Assembly (NCBI GenBank): GCA_964387965.1
Contig: CAYLXO010000004.1
Coordinates: 1 to 44,364, forward strand
Reading direction: 5' to 3'
DNA: 44,364 nucleotides
DNA from: CAITQP01 sp964387965
GTDB taxonomy: Bacteria; Patescibacteriota; Minisyncoccia; Phycocordibacterales; UBA9973
Shown here one piece after another: positions 33,412 through 41,149 of the stretch. A model generated the notes under the pieces. The model saw only the letters and a program-made list of their open reading frames with translations. It was not told the DNA's origin and did no database searches. The position numbers were made by a program, and so were the translations under genes. Numbering within the stretch: the first letter of the stretch is position 1; every line of letters starts with the position of its first letter.

Positions 33412-33834
33412 CTATTTCCTTCCAGTCGATCCGAAGCTTCCTTCGCCTCGTGCTGACTCACTTAGACTATCAGTTTCCACAAGATCTGCAATCTCTACAG
33501 GATAGATGACTATCTGCGCAATCTTGTCTCCTTCTTCTACGGTATACGGTTTGTCAGACAAATTTACGATATGTGTGTTGTACTCTCCGCGAAATCCAGC
33601 ATCAAATACACCACCCATGGTATGGAGTCCCGCATTTGAAGTACTTGATTTGTCTTTGATGATAGCCGCGTATCCAATAGGAAATTCCATTGCAAATCCA
33701 TGCATAAAACGATGATGCTCCCCTGGCATAATCGTCACCGTTTCCATTGAATACACATCCATCCCTACATCTCCTGGATGATGGTATTTGGGAAGCTTTG
33801 CCTCAGGTTTTAATTTTTTTACTTTAATTTGCAT
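33412..33834 (-). CDS. dut: dUTP pyrophosphatase (dUTPase)
   Basis: The 140-residue trimeric dUTPase shows motif 1 (GDVGMDVYS), motif 2 (IKDKSSTSNAGL), motif 3 (GGVFDAGFRGEYNTH), motif 4 (GDKIAQIVIYPV) and the glycine-rich motif 5 (RGEGSFGSTGR). The base-stacking position of motif 3, usually Tyr, is Phe. It converts dUTP to dUMP, removing uracil precursors and feeding ThyA. It overlaps the upstream NUDIX gene by 11 nt. Confidence 0.95.
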   Translation of the reverse strand: MQIKVKKLKPEAKLPKYHHPGDVGMDVYSMETVTIMPGEHHRFMHGFAMEFPIGYAAIIKDKSSTSNAGLHTMGGVFDAGFRGEYNTHIVNLSDKPYTVEEGDKIAQIVIYPVEIADLVETDSLSESARGEGSFGSTGRK

Positions 33835-34327
33835 TATCGTTTCCTTTTATAAAATGATTGATAGTCAAAACAAAACTCGGTACAAACATACTAGGGTTTT
33901 CTTGAAAAAGTTTCAAGATTTCTTCTTTTGCAAACCAACGTATTTCATCTACTTCATCTTCTCTTCTTGTAAATGTATACTCGCTATTTATTTCCGAGCT
34001 ATACCACTGACAAAAATATTCATGACTGGTTGAGCGTCGCATTTTTTGATCCTCTTTCGGAATAAAATTTATAAGCCCAATTTCCTCTGCAGCTTCTTTT
34101 ATTATATTTGATTCATACGTCTCTCCCTCTTCTACCGTACCAGCAACTGCGGGGCCCCAAAGCCCTGGTTCTCTTTTTTTTACTTTCGCACGCTTTGCAA
34201 GTAAGACTTCCCCTTTTTCATTTGTCACCCACAAAGCAGACACTCGACAAATTTCGCCGTTTTTTCTTTCATCGATGTCTTTGTATTCGATGAGTTCATC
34301 TTGTTCGTCTACAATGGGGATTCTCAT
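33824..34327 (-). CDS. NUDIX hydrolase, tandem paralogue 1
   Basis: The 167-residue protein has a Nudix box (GTVEEGETYESNIIKEAAEE, with Lys in place of the usual Arg) within a domain resembling IDI/YfcD-like NUDIX proteins. Its N-terminal motif IVDEQDELIEYKDIDERKNG is shared with the next gene, showing a tandem duplication. The substrate is unknown. It overlaps dut by 11 nt. Confidence 0.9.
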   Translation of the reverse strand: MRIPIVDEQDELIEYKDIDERKNGEICRVSALWVTNEKGEVLLAKRAKVKKREPGLWGPAVAGTVEEGETYESNIIKEAAEEIGLINFIPKEDQKMRRSTSHEYFCQWYSSEINSEYTFTRREDEVDEIRWFAKEEILKLFQENPSMFVPSFVLTINHFIKGNDNAN

Positions 34328-34335
34328 AATAAAAT

Positions 34336-34827
34336 TTAATTCAAAAAATGCTTTATCTCTTCATCAAACCTATGTACGAATTGGTCGATATCATTTAAAA
34401 TCAATTCTGGAAGTTCATTTTTTGAAACCCATTTAATTTCTGCGACTTCTTCCTTGTCGGGAATCAATTCGTAGTCGTTTGGAATAACAAGCTTGTAAAA
34501 TTGCCCCACACACTTGCCTTGAGCAAAATCTCGATTCATTTTTATAAGTGCCTCCGGCTTAAAACCCTTAATACCAAGCTCCTCTTCCATTTCTCTCACT
34601 ATTGCCTCGTCGTATGATTCTGGATGACTCACCGCGCCAGTAACAGCGTATGACCAAAGTCCTGGAAACGTTTTCTTTGTATGGGCACGCCTAACAAGCA
34701 ATACTTCACCTCTATCATTTTCAACCCAAAGCAAAACAATTCTACATCTGTCGTTTGAATTTACTTCGTGCCTTGGTTTTATACCAAGCACTTCATCATT
34801 CTCATCTACAAGATAGAGATGCTCCAT
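34336..34827 (-). CDS. NUDIX hydrolase, tandem paralogue 2
   Basis: The 163-residue protein begins with the same kind of segment as its neighbour (YLVDENDEVLGIKPRHEVNS) and has a complete Nudix box (GAVSHPESYDEAIVREMEEE). It is the closer relative of IDI/YfcD-like NUDIX enzymes. It lies 8 nt before the first NUDIX gene and 3 nt after tmk. Together with dut, tmk and maf it points to nucleotide housekeeping, though the substrate remains unknown. Confidence 0.9.
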   Translation of the reverse strand: MEHLYLVDENDEVLGIKPRHEVNSNDRCRIVLLWVENDRGEVLLVRRAHTKKTFPGLWSYAVTGAVSHPESYDEAIVREMEEELGIKGFKPEALIKMNRDFAQGKCVGQFYKLVIPNDYELIPDKEEVAEIKWVSKNELPELILNDIDQFVHRFDEEIKHFLN

Positions 34828-34830
34828 AGA

Positions 34831-35520
34831 TTACTTCAAAATCTTTTTGACATCAGCAAAAACTTTTTCGTGGATAACTTCGCGTGGTAGTATTCCGTCT
34901 TTACTTGCGCAATCTATTTTCTTCCATGCTTTTTCGCGCTTTGAAAGCCACAACGCACTCATTTCAGAATTTTTCAAAAAATTAAAATCGTTTTCATGTA
35001 CATCTTTCTTTTTTCCAAGATAGGCACGCGCGTGGTGCATATTTCGACTCTTGATGAGAGTCTTAATTATTGGAAGTGGAAGATATAGGTAGAAAACCAT
35101 ATCTGGTTTTGGAATCTTGAATACATCGTATTCCATCTTAGAAAGCCACTTCATAAATTCGGCACGCTTTTTTGAATCTTTTATTTTTCCGCCTTGGTGA
35201 ATCTGGTTTGCCGAAACATATCTATTGGCGAGCACAATGTGTCCTTCCTTTATCCATTTTTCAATCTTTGCCTTCGATTCAAACCTGTCAGCCGCATACA
35301 CAACTGATGCAATCTTTGGGTGAATATTTACCCAATTGTAATATTGTTCCGAAAGACAGTGTCCCAAAAACGCACCAAAAAAGTTCCCGTAATATTCAGG
35401 GAAATCTACCATCTTTACAGAATAGCCCTCTTTCTTTAATCGCTTAGCAAGAAGCTCGCTCTGAGTCGCCTTTCCTGAACCATCTGTGCCGTCTATTACT
35501 ATAAGTTTCCCCTTTGCCAT
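34831..35520 (-). CDS. tmk: Thymidylate kinase
   Basis: The 229-residue kinase has the P-loop GTDGSGKATQ (residues 10-19), the DRF segment (YAADRFESK) and a lid (RNMHHARAYLG), the TMP-kinase order. It phosphorylates dTMP to dTDP, completing the dut-thyA-tmk route in this window. An extended -10-like TGG-TACAGT (35527-35535) ends 6 nt before the ATG, so this gene may be leaderless. Confidence 0.9.
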   Translation of the reverse strand: MAKGKLIVIDGTDGSGKATQSELLAKRLKKEGYSVKMVDFPEYYGNFFGAFLGHCLSEQYYNWVNIHPKIASVVYAADRFESKAKIEKWIKEGHIVLANRYVSANQIHQGGKIKDSKKRAEFMKWLSKMEYDVFKIPKPDMVFYLYLPLPIIKTLIKSRNMHHARAYLGKKKDVHENDFNFLKNSEMSALWLSKREKAWKKIDCASKDGILPREVIHEKVFADVKKILK

Positions 35521-35526
35521 AGGGTT

Positions 35527-35535
35527 ACTGTACCA
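35527..35535 (-). promoter_or_regulatory. Extended -10-like box 6 nt before tmk
   Basis: Minus strand TGG-TACAGT. No clear -35. Confidence 0.4.
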
Positions 35536-35552
35536 AGAAAATTTGGGTATTA

Positions 35553-36140
35553 CTAATCTATCTCTTTCCAGCCTAGCTGTTTTAACAGAGACTTACAGAG
35601 CTCAACTGGCATTCCCATTAAAGTATCTGTTCCGCCTTTCAAACTTTTTACGGCAGGAGGAAACTCTGGATCCATATAAGTAAATCCACCTGCATACTGC
35701 CCGTATGTTCCTTTGGCGATATATCGCTCTATAAACGCGTCGTTAAACGGACCCATAACAAGCTCTCCAACATCAAGTCCTTCGCGTGTTTCTTTTGTTT
35801 CTATATTTGTAACAGTTATTGCTGTAGCAAAACCAAATGGAGTCTTCCCGTCATACGCTTTTAGAAACTTTCGTTCTTCGTCTGCAGAAAGTGGTTTTTC
35901 AAAGAGATCATCCCCTCGAAACAAAATTGTATCTGCTGTTATAAGAAAAGCGGGTTCGCTAATGCGAGCAAGGAGTGCATCACGTTTTGCATTGGCAAGA
36001 AGTTGAACAAGTTTCAAATGATCTTTTTCGCGAATCGCCTTCTCATCAACATCTGGCGTAATAACTGTACCGATTTTAATATCGGCCTGCTCGAGTAATA
36101 CTTTCCTTTTTGCAGATGCTGAACCTAATATGACTTTCAT
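35553..36140 (-). CDS. maf: Maf-type nucleotide pyrophosphatase
   Basis: The 195-residue protein has the Maf N-terminal motif (ILGSASAKRKVLLEQ) and the catalytic LITADTILF region. Maf proteins hydrolyse non-canonical or modified NTPs (dTTP, UTP or methylated bases depending on subgroup). It is packed 2 nt after the S51 peptidase gene and before tmk, in a cluster of nucleotide enzymes. Confidence 0.9.
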   Translation of the reverse strand: MKVILGSASAKRKVLLEQADIKIGTVITPDVDEKAIREKDHLKLVQLLANAKRDALLARISEPAFLITADTILFRGDDLFEKPLSADEERKFLKAYDGKTPFGFATAITVTNIETKETREGLDVGELVMGPFNDAFIERYIAKGTYGQYAGGFTYMDPEFPPAVKSLKGGTDTLMGMPVELCKSLLKQLGWKEID

Positions 36141-36142
36141 GT

Positions 36143-36766
36143 CTATATGATAACCTCTTTATCCTTACCTACAAACACACATTTTCCACTGTCGCAAAAT
36201 AGTGCTTGTCCATCTCTTAAAATCTTCACGGGATATTTCGAATGGTCAACTTTTTCTTTTATTTTTTCTCTCATTTCATCCGTATAATGAGCAAAAAACA
36301 TATACGGCACAAAATGCAGCCCGGCAAAATCTGTAAGCCCATAAGTCTCCTTATTTTTATCTTTCCAGAATGTAGTTTCAATATTTGCACCCATGATATA
36401 TGAACCTGCACTTGTTCCTACATACATTCCGCCTCTTTGAAAAAATTCATCTAAAAAAATTTTAAAATTTGATTTTCTAGCTTCTAAAAGCAAGTAACAC
36501 GTATCTCCGCCAACAACATGAATAACATTTTTGTCTTGAAAAAAACTCCTGAGTTCATCAATTGTTTTATCTTTAATATCAAATTCGTAGAAATCTATAC
36601 CGAGTTTTTTCATCTCGTTTTTATGATTTTCGATATACGATTTATTTTCGCGCAAATTACCTGCCGTCGTTACATATCCAAGCCTAATTTCTGAAAAAGG
36701 AATCCCTAGAAGCTTGTATCCTTCTTCATATAAAAACCCAGAATTTGACGCGAGGACTAGTTTCAT
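36143..36766 (-). CDS. S51 family (peptidase E-like) protein
   Basis: The 207-residue protein has the class I glutamine amidotransferase-like fold of peptidase E: nucleophile elbow GTSAGSYIMG and the preceding VVGGDTCYLL strand-turn. Family members cleave Asp-X dipeptides or act on cyanophycin-like substrates; the exact activity is not certain. It overlaps the PCC gene by 4 nt. Confidence 0.85.
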   Translation of the reverse strand: MKLVLASNSGFLYEEGYKLLGIPFSEIRLGYVTTAGNLRENKSYIENHKNEMKKLGIDFYEFDIKDKTIDELRSFFQDKNVIHVVGGDTCYLLLEARKSNFKIFLDEFFQRGGMYVGTSAGSYIMGANIETTFWKDKNKETYGLTDFAGLHFVPYMFFAHYTDEMREKIKEKVDHSKYPVKILRDGQALFCDSGKCVFVGKDKEVII

Positions 36767-37191
36767 TTTTGTTCACAGAATAATTTTAGCCCACTGTTTG
36801 GGTCAATCTTTTTTTCGAGTTTTTCTGGAAGCCAATCAATGACTGCTTCCCCTGTTGCAGATATTATGAGTTTATTTACATGTCCACCAAAAGTTTCGTG
36901 ATTGTCGTCTCCAAACACCCCATGCGCATGCACCCACGGCGCTCCGTTTATCCAAGCAACATTACCGGTGATTGTTATGACTTCAATATTTCGAGCTGAA
37001 TGTGTTTTTGAAGAATACTTTTGTGTATCGATATCATAGTAAGCAAGCTCAACATCTGTGCACCCACCAATCATAGAAAAATGGAAAGATTTCCCTGCTT
37101 TTTCGGCAAATTCTGTAAGTAATGAAATTGGCTCATCCCCTTTTTCAAATTGAAGGACAGTTTTTAAATTGTTTTCAAATGCGATTTTCAT
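36763..37191 (-). CDS. PCC-domain (DUF296) protein
   Basis: The 142-residue protein is a single plant/prokaryote conserved (PCC) domain, with the conserved metal-ligand-like HAHGVFGDDN segment and the GGHVNKLI strand. The family folds as trimers; its function is not known in bacteria. It is in the same packed run as the S51, CYTH and maf genes. Confidence 0.8.
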   Translation of the reverse strand: MKIAFENNLKTVLQFEKGDEPISLLTEFAEKAGKSFHFSMIGGCTDVELAYYDIDTQKYSSKTHSARNIEVITITGNVAWINGAPWVHAHGVFGDDNHETFGGHVNKLIISATGEAVIDWLPEKLEKKIDPNSGLKLFCEQK

Positions 37192-37193
37192 AT

Positions 37194-37781
37194 TTAGTCT
37201 GGTCGGCCTATAGATTTCTCTATTGCTTCCATGTGAGCTGGATTATTTCTACGTAAATATTCTAGCACTTTTCCACGCACTCGTGCGCTAGTAAGTCCAG
37301 CTGTTTTCGCATATTCCAAAATATCCTTAATTGCAGGCTCAATTTCGTGTTCAGAATTTACCATTTTTTCAATCTCGCAAATATCATAGCCAAAATCCAT
37401 TCTATCTATGTCGATAGTAAAACCATTTTTCTTGTATTTCCTACGAGTTGTTTCAATTCGACAAAATTTCTCTATGCCAAGACCTTTAAGATTGTCTACG
37501 AGGCTTTTTGTGTTATCAAAACCAAGTTCGATGATTATCTCGCTTTCATTTTCTATCTCTCTATATTGATCTGCCATTCTATCTGGACCGATATTAAGTG
37601 GCATTTTCAATTCCCATCTATCCCCTCGCATGCGAAGCCAAGTATCTTTTGTGGTAAGTGACCAATTTGAATAATCGAAATACTCATCAACAAAAACTTT
37701 TTCGCCAACAAATTCTGCATCTTGAATAAGCAGTTTTTCTTGTTCGGGGGATATGAAAAATTTTTTCTCGACTTCGATCAT
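37194..37781 (-). CDS. CYTH-domain protein (triphosphate tunnel metalloenzyme)
   Basis: The 195-residue protein begins with the ExExK signature (MIEVEKKFFIS, E3-E5-K7) and shows the alternating charged strand residues of the tunnel (TWLRMRGDRWELKMP; YREIENESEI). Family members include thiamine triphosphatase, class IV adenylate cyclase and tripolyphosphatase; this one is closest in length to ThTPase-like members, but the substrate is not certain. TATAAA (37788-37793) ends 6 nt before the ATG, predicting a leaderless mRNA for the CYTH-PCC-S51-maf run. Confidence 0.88.
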   Translation of the reverse strand: MIEVEKKFFISPEQEKLLIQDAEFVGEKVFVDEYFDYSNWSLTTKDTWLRMRGDRWELKMPLNIGPDRMADQYREIENESEIIIELGFDNTKSLVDNLKGLGIEKFCRIETTRRKYKKNGFTIDIDRMDFGYDICEIEKMVNSEHEIEPAIKDILEYAKTAGLTSARVRGKVLEYLRRNNPAHMEAIEKSIGRPD

Positions 37782-37787
37782 GCAGAT

Positions 37788-37793
37788 TTTATA
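37788..37793 (-). promoter_or_regulatory. -10 box 6 nt before the CYTH gene
   Basis: Minus strand TATAAA followed by 6 nt and the ATG at 37781; it likely begins the CYTH-PCC-S51-maf unit. Confidence 0.5.
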
Positions 37794-37830
37794 TTATCGT
37801 TTGGATAATTGAATGCAGTTCAAGGCGCAA

Positions 37831-37884
37831 ACTCAATTTTGTGACTAAAACGTATTAATAATACGTTGCAGGAACAAATTGAGT
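37831..37884. terminator. Nested AT-rich hairpin downstream of glyA
   Basis: Outer arms 37831-37842 and 37874-37884 (one base bulge) enclose an inner perfect 7-bp stem (37850-37856 with 37860-37866) followed by TTTT on the minus strand. It lies about 25 nt beyond the glyA stop and before the CYTH promoter. A weak intrinsic terminator is the simplest reading. Confidence 0.55.
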
Positions 37885-37907
37885 GAAGCAACAAAGAAAT
37901 GCGTCAA

Positions 37908-39161
37908 TTATACAAACGACTCAGGAATTGGGAACTGCATGGCAAGAGCCTTCACTTCCTCCTTTATCACTTTCTTTTTCCCTTCATCGTCTTTATTGCG
38001 AAGGGTTTCAATCAAAAGTTCTGCAACGCGTGCGCAATCTGCCTCTTTAAACCCACGAGTAGTGATTGCTGGTGTTCCAAGACGAATTCCGGATGGATCA
38101 AGTGGCTTGCGTGTATCCCCCGCGATTGAGTTCATGTTAAGAGTAATCCCCACTTCATCAAGTACAGTCTGCGCTTCTTTTCCAGTAACACCGATTGAGC
38201 CAAATACATCTGCAAGAATAAGATGGTTGTCTGTTCCCCCTCCAATCATGCGAATTTTTTCACGGTGGAATACTGCTTCCATTGCTTTTGCGTTTTTCAA
38301 AACTTGCTGTGCATATTCTTGATACGCTGGCGTAAGTGCTTCGCCGAATGCTACTGCCTTTGCCGCGATTGTGTGCATGTGTGGTCCACCTTGAATTCCT
38401 GGGAAAATTGATTTGTCGATTTTTTTTGCAATTTCTTCGTTCTCACGTGTAAGAATGATTCCTCCGCGTGGTCCGCGAAGTGTTTTGTGTGTTGTAGATG
38501 TGATGATATCGAATCCATCATCAAATGGGTTGCGAAGAGCTTTACCTGCAATGAGTCCTGCAATGTGCGCCATATCTGCCATAGTGATTGCACCGACTTC
38601 TTTTGCTACTTCAACAAACTTTTTGTAATCAAGTGTACGTGGGTATGCAGAAAATCCAGCAATGATTAGTTTTGGTTTGTGTTCAAGTGCCACCTGTCGA
38701 AGATGATCGTAATCAATCTCGCCAGTTTCTGGATCTTTCATTTTGTATGTAACAAATTTGTAGATCTTTGCTGGAAGTGTCATCGGGTGCCCGTGTGTAA
38801 GGTGTCCTCCATGAGAGAGGTCCATACCAAGTACAGTGTCCCCCGGTTCAAGTAGCGCTGCATATACTGCCAAGTTGGCTGGAGCACCTGAGTGAGGTTG
38901 AACGTTAGCAAATTTACAATTAAAAAGTTTACAAATGCGTTCAATTGCAAGCCGCTCTACTACATCTGTGTATTCTTGTCCGCCATAGTAGCGACGACCA
39001 GGATATCCTTCTGAATATTTATTTGTAAGAATTGAACCGTTTGCAAGAAGCACGTTCTTTGATACGTAGTTCTCACTCGGTATGAGCTCAAGTCCTTCTG
39101 CTTGTCTTTTAGCTTCGCCCGCAATTGCATCAAACACTTCCGTTTCCTTATATGAGCTCAT
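37908..39161 (-). CDS. glyA: Serine hydroxymethyltransferase
   Basis: The 417-residue PLP enzyme has the SHMT signature: STTHKTLRGPRGG with the PLP-binding Lys, the early SENYVSKNVL, GYPGRRYYGG, and LDPSGIRLGTPAITTRG segments. It converts serine to glycine and produces 5,10-methylene-THF, which ThyA (41150-42091) needs. It is preceded by a structured leader with a terminator (39212-39435) and no Shine-Dalgarno sequence. Confidence 0.97.
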   Translation of the reverse strand: MSSYKETEVFDAIAGEAKRQAEGLELIPSENYVSKNVLLANGSILTNKYSEGYPGRRYYGGQEYTDVVERLAIERICKLFNCKFANVQPHSGAPANLAVYAALLEPGDTVLGMDLSHGGHLTHGHPMTLPAKIYKFVTYKMKDPETGEIDYDHLRQVALEHKPKLIIAGFSAYPRTLDYKKFVEVAKEVGAITMADMAHIAGLIAGKALRNPFDDGFDIITSTTHKTLRGPRGGIILTRENEEIAKKIDKSIFPGIQGGPHMHTIAAKAVAFGEALTPAYQEYAQQVLKNAKAMEAVFHREKIRMIGGGTDNHLILADVFGSIGVTGKEAQTVLDEVGITLNMNSIAGDTRKPLDPSGIRLGTPAITTRGFKEADCARVAELLIETLRNKDDEGKKKVIKEEVKALAMQFPIPESFV

Positions 39162-39211
39162 GTATATATAGATTAAACACTAATATGCGAATTCTATCAT
39201 GAAAATTGTAA

Positions 39212-39435
39212 TTAGAAAAAAATACAGGGCAACGTGATGTTACCCTGCATAAATATATAGAAACAATATGAAATTTAATTTGTGATTAGGTTGCCTTTAC
39301 ATGACTCCCTACAAAAAAATGGCCTATGGTACCGCACTTATTCTCAATATTATAGAGAATATACGGACTTTTTAAGCAACATTTTGACTTGGTTTAAGTC
39401 TGCTCCTAAAATCAATATTTGTCAAGAGGCAACCT
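39212..39435 (-). promoter_or_regulatory. Candidate attenuator/riboswitch leader of glyA (unassigned class)
   Basis: No ORF. On the minus strand: segment A AGGTTGCCT (39427-39435), segment B AGGCAACCT (39288-39296) perfectly complementary to A, then C CAGGGTAAC (39239-39247) and D GTTGCCCTG (39225-39233), which form a terminator stem followed by TATTTTTTT. B can pair with D through GGCAAC/GTTGCC, so A:B pairing would leave the terminator C:D, while B:D would be an antiterminator. About 130 nt lie inside the A:B stem. It fits none of the glyA-associated riboswitches I know (glycine, THF). An internal TATAAT at 39349-39354 is an alternative transcription start. Confidence 0.5.
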
Positions 39436-39472
39436 AAAAGGTATTCTACGTGCTACATAGAATACCTTTTAG
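39434..39472. terminator. 15-bp hairpin after the DEAD-box helicase gene
   Basis: Perfect stem 39434-39448 with 39458-39472, 9-nt loop, 11 nt after the stop codon at 39484. It lacks a T tract on the minus strand, so termination may be inefficient; readthrough would run into the glyA leader, with which it overlaps by 2 nt. Confidence 0.5.
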
Positions 39473-39483
39473 AGAGTTCGCTG

Positions 39484-40989
39484 TTACCCTGGTATGAATG
39501 TCAGAGCCGTACCCTTCTTGTCGGCTCGGCCTGTTCGTCCGATTCGGTGCACATATGTTTCGTAGTCGTTTGGAATATCGTAGTTGATAACGTGTGTTAC
39601 ATTCGGGATATCAAGTCCGCGAGCTGCAACATCAGTTGCAATCAAAATAGTGATTTTATTTTCCTTAAACGCTGCGAGCGTGCGAACACGTTCTCGATTG
39701 TGTTTGTCGCCGTGAATACCAGCTACTTTAAACCCACGATCTTTCAATTCTTTTTCAAGAGTATCTACACTGCGTTTTGTTTCGCGGAAAATAAGTACCT
39801 TGTCTGAACCGTCTTTGATAAGAATATCGTGAAGAAGTTCGAGCTTGTCTGCCGGTCGTGCACGCACAACATCCTGATCAATATTTTTACTTGTCTCCCC
39901 TTTCACAACAGAAACAAAGAGAGGGTCTTTCAAATATTTGTCAGTGAGTTTGCGAATATCTGGTGAAAGAGTCGCAGAGAAAAAGAGTGTCTGTCTATCA
40001 GCACGACATTTATTCAATATAAATTCCATATCATCACGGAATCCCATATCAAGCATGCGGTCTGCTTCATCGAGCACTACTGTACCGTAATCAGAAAGGT
40101 CGAGTGCTTTTTGTTTTATAAGATCTACAACTCGTCCTGGCGTACCAATGACAAAATTGATTCCACGGCGAATTTCACGAATCTGTTTGAAAATTGGCAT
40201 TCCTCCTACTGTAAGAACTGAAAAGAGTGACATCATTTGTGAAAGCGCGCGGAATTCAACATCGATTTGCTGTGCAAGCTCACGTGTCGGTGCAAGTATG
40301 AGAACTTTCTGTTTTTTATCCTGCGCTACGCGATTGATAAGTGGCAAAATAAATGCACCTGTTTTTCCTGTACCTGTGTTTGCAAGTCCAAAGAAATCTT
40401 TCCCCGCTATTATGTGCTCAATTGACTGATCCTGAATTGGAGTTGGGTTTATAAATCCTTTTTTTGCAATATTACGCTTCAAAGAATCGAGAAATGGAAA
40501 GTCTGAAAATGTGTGTACTGGTACATATGGTTTTTCTTCAACTTGTACTGCCTTTTTTACAAACTTTGAGTAGTCAACGGCTGTGCCACCATAACGACCA
40601 CGCTTGTTGAAATTTCGTCCTGGCGCACGATTGCGCTCAAAACTCTTTGAACGACGACCTCCACCGCCACCCTTAAACCCGCCTCGTGTTGATGATTCAA
40701 AACGAGTCGAGGCGTGCCCACCGCGTCCGCCACCAAATGAAGGACGGTCAGAATGACCTCCTTTGTATGAACTACGTGAAGCGCCTTCGCCACTGTTGTG
40801 TCCACGAGATGAATCACCACTTGGGCGTGGTGCTGGACCTGTGTATCGAAAACCACCCCCAGAACGTGTTACTGGAGAAGACTTACCATTAAATTTTCGC
40901 CCGCTTCCACCTCCGTGGCTTCGAGCAAATTTACCACCTGATTGTGGTCGTGCAGAATTGCCTTTATGCATATAACTATTGTTTGTCAT
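39484..40989 (-). CDS. DEAD-box RNA helicase with Gly/Arg-rich N-terminal extension
   Basis: The 501-residue protein has a long N-terminal tail (about residues 1-150) very rich in Gly, Arg and Ser (for example GGFKGGGGGRRSKSFERN), then the RecA-like core: Q motif, motif I ANTGTGKTGAF, motif II VLDEADRMLDMGF, motif III FFSATLS, motif V RGLDIP and motif VI HRIGRTGR. It ends shortly after motif VI, so the RNA-binding tail is at the N-terminus instead of the usual C-terminus. ATG 40989 is preceded by AAGG; a TTG at 41007 is also in frame. It probably remodels rRNA or mRNA. Confidence 0.93.
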   Translation of the reverse strand: MTNNSYMHKGNSARPQSGGKFARSHGGGSGRKFNGKSSPVTRSGGGFRYTGPAPRPSGDSSRGHNSGEGASRSSYKGGHSDRPSFGGGRGGHASTRFESSTRGGFKGGGGGRRSKSFERNRAPGRNFNKRGRYGGTAVDYSKFVKKAVQVEEKPYVPVHTFSDFPFLDSLKRNIAKKGFINPTPIQDQSIEHIIAGKDFFGLANTGTGKTGAFILPLINRVAQDKKQKVLILAPTRELAQQIDVEFRALSQMMSLFSVLTVGGMPIFKQIREIRRGINFVIGTPGRVVDLIKQKALDLSDYGTVVLDEADRMLDMGFRDDMEFILNKCRADRQTLFFSATLSPDIRKLTDKYLKDPLFVSVVKGETSKNIDQDVVRARPADKLELLHDILIKDGSDKVLIFRETKRSVDTLEKELKDRGFKVAGIHGDKHNRERVRTLAAFKENKITILIATDVAARGLDIPNVTHVINYDIPNDYETYVHRIGRTGRADKKGTALTFIPG

Positions 40990-41137
40990 GGACCTTAGCT
41001 CTGACAAACAATGCTAAATTCCATAATCGGCATTCTCTTAATTAAAAATGAGGCCGATCGCCTCTAGTGAGAATACTAAGGAAAGAATAACACTATTATC
41101 AAAAAATGTCAATAAGTGCAGACTTCTACAACTTCTG

Positions 41138-41143
41138 TATACT
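41138..41143 (+). promoter_or_regulatory. -10 box 6 nt before thyA
   Basis: TATACT followed by 6 nt and the ATG at 41150; it chooses that start codon and predicts a leaderless thyA mRNA. Confidence 0.5.
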
Positions 41144-41149
41144 AAAAAT

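Noticed and set aside
39384..39412. Plus-strand TTGACT-17-TAAAAT promoter-like sequence between the helicase and glyA
   Set aside because: It would drive transcription into the 3' end of the helicase gene in antisense; nothing downstream supports a product.
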